A stretch of DNA of 42,398 nucleotides from a bacterium (GTDB taxonomy: Bacteria; Verrucomicrobiota; Verrucomicrobiia; Limisphaerales; UBA8199), in contig JAJYHY010000007.1 of the NCBI GenBank assembly GCA_021784555.1, positions 10,616 to 53,013 on the forward strand, given 5' to 3'. The notes under the pieces are model-generated. The model ran no database searches. It was given only the letters and a program-made list of their open reading frames with translations, and was not told the DNA's origin. Positions within the stretch are counted from its first letter, which is position 1; each line of letters begins with the position of its first letter. Position numbers and translations under genes: made by a program. Below, piece by piece: positions 22,450 through 31,705 of the stretch.

Positions 22450-24834
22450 CTAGCCCAGGCTCATGAGGTGGAGAAGGGAGTTCCTGACCGTGAGCGCCAG
22501 CAGGTCGCTGATGACATCAAGGACAACGAACCTGCGGACGTGGCCCCAGATCTCGGTTTCGTAGGCGGCGCCGATGTGCAGGAGCAAAGAGTCGAGCATC
22601 TCACGGGTGTCCTCGCGGGCGAGGAGGCGCTCGAACCCGCGGCGGATGGCAGGCAGAGAGACTTGGGCGATGTTGGTATGTTCGAGTGTGGCCTCAAAGG
22701 CGAGCCGGAGAAGCACTCGCATCTCCTCCGAGGAGAGTCCCCCCTGGCCGGGGGCGGTTCGGACGGTCGCCCGTTTTGACAGCAGGAGTTGGATGGCGCC
22801 GAAGCGCATCCGGCGCTGCTCGATCCACGGGTCCGGGCAAAGCACGCCGAGGATGGGGCGGGCAGGGTCCTCACCCTGGCCGAGGCGCGTCTCAAGCGGG
22901 GTTCCCGCGATGCGCTCATCCTCCCACCAGCCGGGGATCTCGTCGAGCTGGCACCGGGCTTCGCGGGCGATACGCAGGTCGAAATCACGCACCAGGCGCA
23001 GTTCTTTGTGGAGATAAGCGTAAGGGACGGGCGCCAGCACCGCTTTGCGCAAACGCAACGGGAGGGGAACCAGGTCCGGCAGGGCGAGCCGGACTTCGAG
23101 TTGGCCGCCGTAATGCTCGATGGCGGCGCGCAGGCAGATTTCCCATGAACCCTCGATTCGAGGGAGTTTTTCGTGGAGATTCGTGCCGGCCATGAGCGAG
23201 ACGGCGGCGGTATGGGTCACTTCGCGATTGAGCAGCGGAGTGAGGCCGTGGCGGCTGGCCAATCCGTAGAGCAGGTCATAAGGCGTCAGGTTCCGGTCCA
23301 CGGTTTGAGCGCTATACCACGCGGAGAGCTGTTCCATCGTGCATTGCCAGGAGAACTGGTCGTCCTGGCGGCAGATTGAGCCGAGGCCGCTTTCGTAAAG
23401 CGCGTAGGCGTAGGCGCTGCGGAGCAGCGCGCGGCCCCTCGCCCCTTTCCACTTGCCATGCTCCTGCTCGAGCTCCCAGGGCTTAAGCTGGCGGCAACCC
23501 CAACCGAAGCATTCTGGCGCCACGCGTCTCAAGGCGGTAAACGCCGAGAGTCCAAATCGTGATAGTATTTGCGGAGAGACCTCGTCAAAAAGCCTGTTCC
23601 ACCCTCTAAACGCCCGCGCCGTCTCATAATCCAGTTCGCCGTCTCCGTTAAAAAGCTGCGGTTCCGACTCCCGGGCGCGCTCCATGACGGTCCTCGCCAC
23701 CCGGTCGAGTCCCGCCCATATCGACTGGCCGCTGTCGTGGCTGATGCGTTGGGGCCAGGCGGAGACCCTTCCCAGAACCTCCTCCGGGAGGTTGCCCCGC
23801 CCGATCTGCTCGATGCACCGCGTCAGGATCGCGCGCCAATCAATCAAACCGCTCTCACGCAGGAGCGAAGGAGGAATCCGCACGCCAAGGGCCAGGAAGG
23901 CATCCTCCCAATCCGTCCGGGAGAAGGCGCCGATATTCCAGTGAGCCACGCCCTGCTCAAATGTGACCAGCCGCAGCCCGAATTTGATGTTCCAAAGCGC
24001 GGCGGTGATCAACATGTCGGCCGCCCGCTCCTCGGTCAGTTCTTGCCTCAACGTCAGCTTCCACGGCCGGACCGGCGGGTCCTCTCCCTGAGTGATGCCG
24101 CTGAAGGCAACCTCCGCCACCGCGCTGGAGCGGATGAGGCGAAAGCCGGCGCTCTTGAGCAAGTGCCGGAGGTCGGCCTGTTCGATATCCGCGCAGGTAC
24201 GGAGGCCGAACTTGTTGCAGAGCAAATAGCGCAGGTAGGCTGGGGCACGCCGGCTGAAAATATCCTGGTTGATGGCGGAAAGGGAGAACAAGGCGGACGG
24301 CGGGGCGCTGTGAGACAAGGGGCAAAGCAGCGCCTTGGGGTAGGAAGCCAGGAATTTCTCCACACCCGGCCTCACGCAATGCCAAGCCGTCAGAATCAGA
24401 AGGGAGTCATAATCCGGCGCGGTTTCAACACCGGGGACGCTGGCGAGGGCGCTCGCAATGCGGAACACGCGCTCAAAGTGCGGCATTTCGCGCCCAACCA
24501 GGCTCGAACCGGCCCCGCGGGCGGCGCGATACTCCGCCTCGGCCTGGGGAAACCGGCTCGAGATGACGCGCGCCTTCTCCAGCAACAACGGTTCAAACTC
24601 AGGCAACGGGATAAGGGCACGGGCCTCGTCGGGGTCCCGTGCCAAAGACGAAGGGACCGGCCAAGCGGGAGGAGGCGCCAGCGGGGGCGCCTCGACCAGC
24701 GGCACCGTTCGCTCAAACGGAATCGAAGTTGTAGTTGGCAGCCCCGGAGGCGCCTGTCCCCGAGCCAAGGGGCGCTCAAGGTCTGGGCGCGTGGTTTTCT
24801 CTTCCGGGACATCAGTCCACACGGCCATGCCCAT
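22450..24834 (-). CDS. Large unrecognised protein (794 residues)
   Basis: A long soluble protein without signal peptide, membrane segments or a motif I can assign. The first 75 residues are Pro-rich and probably disordered. The rest is globular and rich in Leu, Arg, Trp and Ala. Segments with real protein character include DYDSLLILTAWHCVRPGVEK, LCNKFGLRTCADIEQADLRH, ECFGWGCRQLKPWELEQEHG and LTPYDLLYGLASRHGLTPLL, and the C-terminal 110 residues form helices (LRLAFEATLEHTNIAQVSLP). No P-loop, HExxH, DDE or Cys-cluster motif was found. Codon use and GC resemble the surroundings. It may head a small operon with the two hypothetical genes after it. Confidence 0.75.
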   Translation of the reverse strand: MGMAVWTDVPEEKTTRPDLERPLARGQAPPGLPTTTSIPFERTVPLVEAPPLAPPPAWPVPSSLARDPDEARALIPLPEFEPLLLEKARVISSRFPQAEAEYRAARGAGSSLVGREMPHFERVFRIASALASVPGVETAPDYDSLLILTAWHCVRPGVEKFLASYPKALLCPLSHSAPPSALFSLSAINQDIFSRRAPAYLRYLLCNKFGLRTCADIEQADLRHLLKSAGFRLIRSSAVAEVAFSGITQGEDPPVRPWKLTLRQELTEERAADMLITAALWNIKFGLRLVTFEQGVAHWNIGAFSRTDWEDAFLALGVRIPPSLLRESGLIDWRAILTRCIEQIGRGNLPEEVLGRVSAWPQRISHDSGQSIWAGLDRVARTVMERARESEPQLFNGDGELDYETARAFRGWNRLFDEVSPQILSRFGLSAFTALRRVAPECFGWGCRQLKPWELEQEHGKWKGARGRALLRSAYAYALYESGLGSICRQDDQFSWQCTMEQLSAWYSAQTVDRNLTPYDLLYGLASRHGLTPLLNREVTHTAAVSLMAGTNLHEKLPRIEGSWEICLRAAIEHYGGQLEVRLALPDLVPLPLRLRKAVLAPVPYAYLHKELRLVRDFDLRIAREARCQLDEIPGWWEDERIAGTPLETRLGQGEDPARPILGVLCPDPWIEQRRMRFGAIQLLLSKRATVRTAPGQGGLSSEEMRVLLRLAFEATLEHTNIAQVSLPAIRRGFERLLAREDTREMLDSLLLHIGAAYETEIWGHVRRFVVLDVISDLLALTVRNSLLHLMSLG

Positions 24835-24963
24835 TTTCTAACATATCGGCCTGACAAAGTAAACCAGGGACGCAAACTCAAAGCACCGTCGAACACGGCT
24901 GACAAAGGCAGGCCAACAACAACCACCTTCCGGCGGTCGATGCGGGAGTTGGCACGGCCCGCG

Positions 24964-25692
24964 TCATCCAGGACCCAAAAACTGGCCCACCAGCGCTTGA
25001 CGCCCATGCACTTGAAATCGCTTGTACATTCGTGACAAATGCGCATACACGGTTGCCTCGGAAATGCCGAAACGCGCGGCGATTTCCTTGCAACTGCGGT
25101 TCTGCAGCAGGCCCGCAATAATTTGGTTCTCCCGAGGCGAGAGCGCCCTCCGCGCGGCGGCCCCGAGGCCGCAACGGGAAATCAGGAGGCCGACTTGCGC
25201 CTGGGCCTTGCGGCAGAAATACCACCCCCCGGCGCAAACCTCACGCACAGCGGCCACCCATTCCGCCGCCGCGACCGGCTTGATGAGGTAGCCCACCGCC
25301 CCAACGGCCAGAGCCAGGAAGAGGTCGTCCGGGTCCACGCTCAGCGTGCAGGCGACGACGGCCAATCCGGGCAGGAGACGCTTTAGGCGGCGGATGCAGT
25401 CGATTCCACAACCCTGCTCCGAGAGACAGTCAAGAAGCACAGCGTGCGGCGGCCGGCTGACGATTTGCCTGATGGCGGAATCCGGATGCGGATAGGATTC
25501 CAGCAGCCACTCCGGGGCCAGAGCGGCAAAAGCTGTTCGCACAACGGGGTCGATGGCGCCGTCCGCGGCCACTATGGCGAGCCGAAGGGGTTGCTGGCAC
25601 GCGGGCCCGCCAAGCCGGCAGGCTTCGGCTCGCCTTCGCGGCGCAGCCAACGCGTTACGCCCATCATCCAGGTTGGGTATCGCTGTCGCCAT
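24964..25692 (-). CDS. LuxR-family response regulator
   Basis: A 242-residue regulator. The open frame extends 250 codons further upstream, but that part is antisense to other genes; the ATG at 25692 is preceded by GGGGAAG and starts the recognisable protein. The receiver-like domain (about 32-150) has LRLAIVAADGAIDPVVR, HAVLLDCLSEQGCG (Asp at the acceptor position) and Lys in GYLIKPVAAAEWVAAVREV. The acidic pair near the start is weak (AADGAID), so phosphorylation is uncertain. The GerE HTH (about 172-236) has LSPRENQIIAGLLQNRSCKE, GISEATVYAHLSRMYKRF. No adjacent kinase exists. It is divergent from two decayed LuxR-type genes. Confidence 0.85.
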   Translation of the reverse strand: MATAIPNLDDGRNALAAPRRRAEACRLGGPACQQPLRLAIVAADGAIDPVVRTAFAALAPEWLLESYPHPDSAIRQIVSRPPHAVLLDCLSEQGCGIDCIRRLKRLLPGLAVVACTLSVDPDDLFLALAVGAVGYLIKPVAAAEWVAAVREVCAGGWYFCRKAQAQVGLLISRCGLGAAARRALSPRENQIIAGLLQNRSCKEIAARFGISEATVYAHLSRMYKRFQVHGRQALVGQFLGPG

Positions 25693-25740
25693 TTTTGTTA
25701 TTGCTTCCCCGTAAAATCCGCTCATCCTCTTGGCAATCAG

Positions 25741-26175
25741 TTCCGTAACACCGAAATCTATCAGCATTTTTACAGGCCGGCGGAGGCGGATGGGTTGATC
25801 GCCACAGTGCTCTTGGAGGCTGGCTCCCGCCAACTGGGCTGTGTCAATCTCGCCCGCCAAAGACCTTTTTCCGAACGCGACCGCCTCGTTCTGGACCTGC
25901 TGCGCCCACATCTTCGACTGGCGCGCCGCAACGCGGAATGGGAATCGGTTTGGAGCCGGCGCCGGCCAGGACCGGAGTGGAACTGGATGAACGCGTCCGG
26001 GGCGCGCGTCGCCCGTTGGCTGGCGGCGGGAAAAACAGACCCTGAAATCGCAATCATCTTGGGGGAAAACGCACGGACAGTGGAAAGGCGCGTTGGCCGG
26101 ATTTTCAAGAAGCTTGGCACGAAGAACCGGACAACGGCGGCGGTGGCCTTGGCAGGCTTGGTGCCGTGCGGTTAA
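25741..26175 (+). pseudogene. 5'-truncated LuxR-family regulator remnant
   Basis: The frame gives NTEIYQHFYRPAEADGLIAT, RPFSERDRLVLDLLRPHLRL (the end of the GAF-like sensor region of a verrucomicrobial-type LuxR regulator) and a complete GerE HTH (ARVARWLAAGKTDPEIAIIL, RTVERRVGRIFKKLGTKNR). The expected N-terminal 100 or so residues are absent: the sequence before 25741 belongs to the leader of the divergent response regulator, and no start codon with a ribosome-binding site is present. The HTH itself looks intact. It is probably a pseudogene left by a rearrangement at its 5' end. Confidence 0.65.
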
Positions 26176-26198
26176 CGCAACCTCTGAAAGAGGAGCCG

Positions 26199-26633
26199 AT
26201 GCAATTATCTCAAAGAGACCTTGATCCGCTATTGCGGGCGGCTCTAAAGCTGCACGCCTGCCGCGATGTCGAGACGCTGACTCGCGCGCTCCCGGACGTT
26301 CTGCGCCGATTGAAGTCGTCGAAACGCCATTTGGCCAGCCGCCTTTGCCCGCACCTTGATCTGGCGCGCAGTAACGCGTCTCGAAGGACGGCGCAGAGGG
26401 AACGCTTGCGCCGCCTCGGCCGGAATGGAAAATTGACGCCACGCGAGGCGGAAATTGCCTGCTGGCTGGCCGCGGGGAAAAGCAATCCCGAAATCGCCTG
26501 CATCCTGCATTGCAAGAGGCGCACCGTAGAGAAACACGTCGAACGAATTCTGGAAAAGCTCGGGGTTGAAAACCGCGCCTCGGTTGCCGTCGTGCTCGCC
26601 CAAGCCCCTGACGTCCCCAGCGAGTTGGGGTGA
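26199..26633 (+). CDS. Short LuxR-family regulator lacking its sensor domain
   Basis: A 144-residue protein from the ATG at 26199, with AGAGGAG 3 bases before it. The N-terminus (RDLDPLLRAALKLHACRDVE then TLTRALPDVLRRL) matches the start of the same regulator family as the preceding remnant. It jumps directly to the text just before the HTH (RLCPHLDLARSNA), so the GAF-like middle is missing. The HTH is complete (LTPREAEIACWLAAGKSNPE, RTVEKHVERILEKLGVENR). It may be a functional DNA-binding protein without input, or a deletion derivative of a longer gene. It is a tandem paralogue of the remnant upstream. Confidence 0.75.
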   Translation: MQLSQRDLDPLLRAALKLHACRDVETLTRALPDVLRRLKSSKRHLASRLCPHLDLARSNASRRTAQRERLRRLGRNGKLTPREAEIACWLAAGKSNPEIACILHCKRRTVEKHVERILEKLGVENRASVAVVLAQAPDVPSELG

Positions 26634-26704
26634 ATCGAAAGACGGGAGCTTTGGATGCTCGCGTTTGTCGCGCCAGGCGAGAGGCGCCGATGTGGGCGGT
26701 TGTC

Positions 26705-27814
26705 CTATGGCGTGCCGGGATTCAGCAGGAAGGCGTGCTGAACTCCTTTCGGGTCCGTACCGTAGCCAACGATCTGCCCGGCGTCGTTGATGGCGCTCGC
26801 GGCGAGCAATTCCCACCCCGTGCCGTTGGACAGCAGGAGGTTCAGGTCGTACATCATGCCGTCGCTGTAGAGAAAGGCGTGGGAGTCGCTGAAGCCTGGC
26901 GGAGCTGGCACGCTGAACCGGCCGACGACCTGGCCGCCGGCGTTGATGCCCAAGGCCTCGCTGCCCCCTCCACCGATTGTGCCCAGGTCCCGCATCGCGC
27001 CGTCGGAATAGAGGAAGGCATGCATGGCCTCGCCATGGGTGACGGGGTCCTCCGGCAAGCTGGCCGTGCCCACGACTTGGCCGCTGGCGTTGATGGCGGC
27101 GGCGCTGCTGTAGGTTCCGCCCAGAGTGCCCAGGTCTTGCATCGCGCCCTCGGAGTAGAGAAACGCGTGCTGCTCGGGCCACTGTGACCCAGCCACAGAA
27201 ACAGAGGAAGTGCCGACGACCTGGCCGCCGGCGTTGATAGCCGCTGCCCCGCTGGAAGTTCCACCCAACGTGCCCAAGTCGTGCATTCCCGTCGCGTCGT
27301 ACAGGAAGGCGTGGCCGACCCCGGCCAGTGTGTCCGCCGCGCCGACAATCTGGCCGCTGGCGTTGATGCCCAGGGCCACGCTCGACCCGCCGCCCAGCGT
27401 GCCCAAGTCGTACATTCCCCCGCTGTCGCGCAGGAACGCGTGAAAAGCGTAGCTGCCCGGAGCCGTCTCCGACTCGCCAACGACTTGGCCGCTGTCGTTA
27501 ATGCCCAAGGCCTCGCTGTTCCCCCAGCCCAGCGTGCCCAGGTCCTGCATCCGTCCGCCGCTATAGAGAAAGGCATGGACATAGTGCCACCGGTGAGCCG
27601 GAAGGGCAGACCAGCCTGCGAGCTGGCCATTAGCGTTAATGCCGGCGGCCAGGCTCCTGCCTGAAGGATTATGCAGCGTGCCCAGGTCTGTGAGCGTATA
27701 GGTGGGAGGACTGGCTGCGCAGGCCGGTGCGACCCCGCCAAAGAGCAGGACCAGGGCCAATGCCGTGGCGGCCGGCGGACTGAGTTGTTTCGTGTTCAAT
27801 GGATTGTTTTTCAT
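26705..27814 (-). CDS. Secreted HAF-repeat protein
   Basis: A 369-residue exported protein. A signal peptide (about 1-33; AATALALVLLFGGVAPACAA) precedes about seven HAF repeats of roughly 45-50 residues, each with a 'HAFLYS...MxDLGTLGG...AxxINAxGQVVG' pattern: six near-perfect copies and a last diverged one (MYDLNLLLSNGTGWELLAAS). HAF (His-Ala-Phe) repeat proteins are extracellular and predicted to fold as beta-propeller-like structures; their function is unknown. A ribosome-binding AAGGA precedes the ATG. It follows the 1272-residue secreted protein by 40 bases and may be co-transcribed with it and with the collagen-like protein. Confidence 0.92.
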   Translation of the reverse strand: MKNNPLNTKQLSPPAATALALVLLFGGVAPACAASPPTYTLTDLGTLHNPSGRSLAAGINANGQLAGWSALPAHRWHYVHAFLYSGGRMQDLGTLGWGNSEALGINDSGQVVGESETAPGSYAFHAFLRDSGGMYDLGTLGGGSSVALGINASGQIVGAADTLAGVGHAFLYDATGMHDLGTLGGTSSGAAAINAGGQVVGTSSVSVAGSQWPEQHAFLYSEGAMQDLGTLGGTYSSAAAINASGQVVGTASLPEDPVTHGEAMHAFLYSDGAMRDLGTIGGGGSEALGINAGGQVVGRFSVPAPPGFSDSHAFLYSDGMMYDLNLLLSNGTGWELLAASAINDAGQIVGYGTDPKGVQHAFLLNPGTP

Positions 27815-27854
27815 CGTGGATTTTTCCTTTTTTTCGTGTAGTCTGGAAGGAGTC

Positions 27855-30800
27855 CTATTTTTCGACGGCCCGGTAGAAGCGCTGGGCTGCGCCGGCGGCG
27901 ATGGTATCCTGGAACCTCACCGCCCCGCGGTCGCAGTCGATGGTCTTAAAGGACTGCCAATGCGCCAGGTCCGTCGAGGTCTGGATATCGTAGGTGGCGC
28001 CGGTATTTCCCGGCAGCCCGGCCGAGAAGACGTTCCCCGGCAGTATCTCTACGCAGGGCAGCGGTATGGAACCTCTGGGGATCTGTTCCCAACTCCGGCC
28101 AGTGCTCGTGTCGGTGAAGGTTAAGCGCAGTTGCGTCGCATTGAGGCGGGACCAATCGGCCGGATCGAATTGGACGGACTCAGCGCCGGAAATCGAGAGC
28201 GGCGGGCTCTCCAGGACCTGAGGATTGCCATTGGTGTCCGGTTGGGTGAGGGTGATGGTGAATTGTGTGGGCGGCCCGTCGTGCGCATAGACGAACGTCT
28301 GCTGTGTCTCGTCGAAGGTCACCTTGTCCCCGCCGCCGACCAAAGCCGTGGTGGCGACGGTCGCTCCGCGCACGGAGCCATCGGCGGCACTGGCTAGCAC
28401 CTGGATGACGACCGGCTTGTTCGACACGCTGGTCTGAAAACCCAGGCCCGCGACACCCGGCACGGTTGTGATGGTGTCCGTATCGTTCGTGGTCGTGGGC
28501 ACGTCCAGCAAGCGCGTGACGAAGCCGGGCCCGAAGGTGGCGTGCCAATAAGTGCCATTGGTCGTACCTTGGATCGTTTGAATGCACGTGTTGGAACCGG
28601 CGTAAATCAGGCCCTGGGCGGTGCTGTAGCCCGCCATCGGCGCGAATGGCGCCGCCTCAGCCAGACGGGTAGCCGGGTCGGGGTTGATGGAGCCATCGGA
28701 GAGAAACAACGTGTGACCACGGGTGTCCGCGAACTGATTGATGCCAGCGCTGTCGCCCATCAGGGACATGAGGCCGTACCCACTGCGCCAGCATGGCAGC
28801 GTCGGATGAACCGGCACGATGCTGTAGGGCAGGACCACGTGGTGGCGAATCTGGAGGCCAAGGTAGGTAGGGTCAGTCAAATCGTCGATGATGTTCCACT
28901 CGCCGAGCTTGGAGATACGTATCCGACTGTCCTCTTCTCTCATCCAGTGACCACCGAAGGGATCGTTTTCCGATTCAAGGAACGGTTCGTTGGGATTGTA
29001 AAGCCGTATGTAGAAATCCCCCGCTGGATCCCGCTCCTCGGCAGGCTCTAGATCATAGGCAACCTCGGCGTGCCCCGGCGGCCAGATGAGGATTACCGGG
29101 TACCGGCGGGAGAGGAGCTGGCTGGCGATGCTATTGGACAGGCTCTGGTTGCACACGCTGTGGTTCGTGCAGGCCAAATTGGCCGTGAAGACCTTCAGTC
29201 TAAAGGCCATGCACTCAGCGCTGACTTGCGCCAAGTGCTGGATATGCACATAGTGGGCGAGAGCATCCGAGGCGCCCGTCGTAGTAGCCCCGCTGGGGTC
29301 CCCGACGGGGTCCGGGCCTGTCAGAACCCAGTTGTTGGTGGTGCCCGCCGGGCCGTCACTGGGGAAGGCGCTGTAGGGCTCGTCGCCTTGGAGCAGGCGC
29401 TGGCTGGCGAGGCTGAAGCCGAAGCACTGGCCACCCCACAAGAACCGGCTGGCAGTCGCCGCGAATAGGTACGCGAAAGGGCTGTAGCGGCCTCGAAGGT
29501 GCGTTTGCGCGTAGCCGAACAGCTCTTCCACGTCCTGGACGGTGTAACCACCAACGCGGTCCTGGAAGGCGGCATTATTACAAAACGCGAAGCCGTCGGT
29601 GTTCCGAAAAGAATGGACCCTGAAAGACATCGGGCTCGAGCTGATGACACTGTCCTGAGTTTCGATGTGGATTGGCCCATCGGTAGCATTACGCGGGACG
29701 CGCACCCTCAGTTCGGTGCCATCGGAGTTGATGGAATCCGGCACGGTCCCCAAGCCGTCTTCGCCGAAGTCCACGCGAGAGCTGAGTAAGAAACCGTTGC
29801 CCTGGATGACCACCGAAGTGCCCGGCTGCAGCGCCATGGGCGCCCAGCCCTCGGTAGGGCTGAAGCTGGTGATGTAGCCCCGGACGATGTCCGCCTGGGC
29901 GGAGGCGGTGGCCCCCGGCGCCCCCGGGCTGGACCCGTCGATTTCGATGAGGACGGTTGTGCCCAGCAAGGCGCCAATCCCACGCGCGTGCAGGGTCAGC
30001 GTGGTGGAGTTGGTCAAAGGGCCGCCGTCGAACTCGACGACCGGCGGGTTGAAGCTCGCCTCCACGCCGTTGGGCAGCCCCTTGACCCCAAGCGTGACCC
30101 CTCCCGTGAAGAGCGGGTCGCGCGTCACCACGATGGGGATGCTCGCCGTGCCGAAGGGCGGCAACTGGGCGTGGGCGAAACCCGCGTTGGCAAGAGTGAA
30201 CCAGCCGTGAACGGAGAGCGCGACAGCAACCGTGCGCGGGCCGTTCCCGGCGCTCGGGCTCAAAGGCTGCGCCGTAATCGTGAGCGGTGCGGGCTGACTG
30301 CCAGTAGGCGGGGCGGAGGCATCCGCGCTCACGATCAGAGCGGCTGCGGTATCCGCCGGATTTGGGGAGAGAGAGGCGCTCACACCAGGGGGCAATCCGG
30401 TCACGGAGAGATCCACGCCGCCGCTCGATCCGTCGATGCGGCGGATCGTGATGAGGTTGGTGACCGACTGTCCCGCAAACACGTTGATCGTCGGCGGGCC
30501 GGCCAGGGCGAAATCCGGTGGTTGGCCGGGCGCCCACGCCTCAAAGCTCAGGTCGTCAATGCAGACCGGCTCCTGCCCCGCGGCGACCTCGCAGGAGGCG
30601 ATGTTGCGCCGGCCCGTATCGACCTGCAGCAGAGTGTTTATGGCCTGGCCGGCGGTCACCGTCGCGCTGCTCTGGCCGACCAACGCATGGCCGAGATCAT
30701 AGGCCTTCAGCGTGACTGTGGCGCTGGCGCCGTCCGGTTCGTCGAGCAACCCGGCATAGACCTGCACGTGCTCCTTGTAATCCGTGAACGTTGCCTCCGT

Positions 30801-31673
30801 GTAGGAGGACGGAGCCCCGCCCTCAAAGCCCAGCAGGCTCGCCACCTCCGACCCCGAGTGAGCCAGGACGGTCTGGTCGAGCCACGGCGCCCCCGACGGC
30901 CCGCTGAAAGTCACCCCCCGGCTCGCATACTGGTTGGAGACAACGGTGCTGGGCGGCAGGTCGTCGAAGGTAATCACCGTCCTCGAAGTGTCTTGTCCCC
31001 AATGAAGGGCCAAACTGCCGGTGGCGCCCCCCGCGCCATCCAACGCAATTGAATAGCTGGCGCCCGCCACAAACCAGGCCGTGGCGTGCAGCCAGTTGTT
31101 GGAAACGGCGGTGATAACCGTGAGCTGGTCCACGCTGCTTCCGCTATAGACGGCCAGCAGCCCCGGGAAGCTGGTCCCGTCCGCATCAAAGAAATACTGC
31201 CCGCTGGCCGGCGGCGTCCATCGATACCAAACCGAGTGCCCACCCGGAATGCCGGCATGGTCCGGTTCGCCCGGCTCCTTGGTCGCGCCGACATTACTGC
31301 CGGTGACGTCGCCGGAGGCGCCAGTCAGTACCTGCGCGGAGGCGAAATTGTCATTGGCAGGCGGTCCGGGAGGCGGCCACGGCGCAGCCCCGACCCCGCT
31401 CCAGAAGCCGCCCTGAACGCTGAAATAGCCATCACTCATGAGTCCCACCGCCGGCTGGCCGGGTGACCCGCTGACCACGTACTGCCCGTCGGCGGTGGCG
31501 CCACTGCCGCCTCCAAAGGTGAACCAGTCCACCGAGAACGGCTGCGCTTGCGTGCTGGCAGCGGCGCCAAGCACAAGGGCGGAAACAGCCGCGTATCGCA
31601 CCGCGGACCGCGGCCAGCGCGCCCAGTATGCGCCTCGGCCACGCCGGAAGACCCCAGCTATGGAATTGTTCAT
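27855..31673 (-). CDS. Large secreted multidomain protein with a papain-like Cys/His/Asn site
   Basis: A 1272-residue exported protein from the ATG at 31673. The N-terminus has twin arginines and a hydrophobic core (RYAAVSALVLGAAASTQAQ). It continues with a beta-rich region carrying GHSVWYRWTPPASGQYFFDA (about 145-165), Ig-like stretches (about 385-590) and an IPT/TIG-like domain (about 600-685; ITSFSPTEGWAPMALQPGTS). Next comes a cysteine-peptidase-like domain with Cys750 in GGQCFGFS, His868 in PPGHAEVAYDL and Asn893 in RLYNPNEP, the order of papain-fold active sites. The C-terminal tail (YDIQTSTDLAHWQSF...AQRFYRAVEK) is shared with the NHL-repeat protein. It lies between the collagen-like and HAF genes. 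Substrate and activity are unknown. Confidence 0.85.
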   Translation of the reverse strand: MNNSIAGVFRRGRGAYWARWPRSAVRYAAVSALVLGAAASTQAQPFSVDWFTFGGGSGATADGQYVVSGSPGQPAVGLMSDGYFSVQGGFWSGVGAAPWPPPGPPANDNFASAQVLTGASGDVTGSNVGATKEPGEPDHAGIPGGHSVWYRWTPPASGQYFFDADGTSFPGLLAVYSGSSVDQLTVITAVSNNWLHATAWFVAGASYSIALDGAGGATGSLALHWGQDTSRTVITFDDLPPSTVVSNQYASRGVTFSGPSGAPWLDQTVLAHSGSEVASLLGFEGGAPSSYTEATFTDYKEHVQVYAGLLDEPDGASATVTLKAYDLGHALVGQSSATVTAGQAINTLLQVDTGRRNIASCEVAAGQEPVCIDDLSFEAWAPGQPPDFALAGPPTINVFAGQSVTNLITIRRIDGSSGGVDLSVTGLPPGVSASLSPNPADTAAALIVSADASAPPTGSQPAPLTITAQPLSPSAGNGPRTVAVALSVHGWFTLANAGFAHAQLPPFGTASIPIVVTRDPLFTGGVTLGVKGLPNGVEASFNPPVVEFDGGPLTNSTTLTLHARGIGALLGTTVLIEIDGSSPGAPGATASAQADIVRGYITSFSPTEGWAPMALQPGTSVVIQGNGFLLSSRVDFGEDGLGTVPDSINSDGTELRVRVPRNATDGPIHIETQDSVISSSPMSFRVHSFRNTDGFAFCNNAAFQDRVGGYTVQDVEELFGYAQTHLRGRYSPFAYLFAATASRFLWGGQCFGFSLASQRLLQGDEPYSAFPSDGPAGTTNNWVLTGPDPVGDPSGATTTGASDALAHYVHIQHLAQVSAECMAFRLKVFTANLACTNHSVCNQSLSNSIASQLLSRRYPVILIWPPGHAEVAYDLEPAEERDPAGDFYIRLYNPNEPFLESENDPFGGHWMREEDSRIRISKLGEWNIIDDLTDPTYLGLQIRHHVVLPYSIVPVHPTLPCWRSGYGLMSLMGDSAGINQFADTRGHTLFLSDGSINPDPATRLAEAAPFAPMAGYSTAQGLIYAGSNTCIQTIQGTTNGTYWHATFGPGFVTRLLDVPTTTNDTDTITTVPGVAGLGFQTSVSNKPVVIQVLASAADGSVRGATVATTALVGGGDKVTFDETQQTFVYAHDGPPTQFTITLTQPDTNGNPQVLESPPLSISGAESVQFDPADWSRLNATQLRLTFTDTSTGRSWEQIPRGSIPLPCVEILPGNVFSAGLPGNTGATYDIQTSTDLAHWQSFKTIDCDRGAVRFQDTIAAGAAQRFYRAVEK

Positions 31674-31705
31674 AAGCTGCTGTTTGTTGAGGGTGGAACT
31701 GCCAG

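Noticed and set aside
23569-25035. 488-codon plus-strand open frame over the 794-residue gene
   Set aside because: Its composition (Arg/Gln/Gly/Pro-rich) is that of an antisense frame in high-GC DNA, and the minus-strand frame has far better protein character.
25693-26442. 250-codon N-terminal extension of the LuxR-type response regulator
   Set aside because: It is antisense to the two LuxR-family HTH regions, encodes compositionally odd sequence, and the ATG at 25692 with GGGGAAG upstream starts the recognisable protein.
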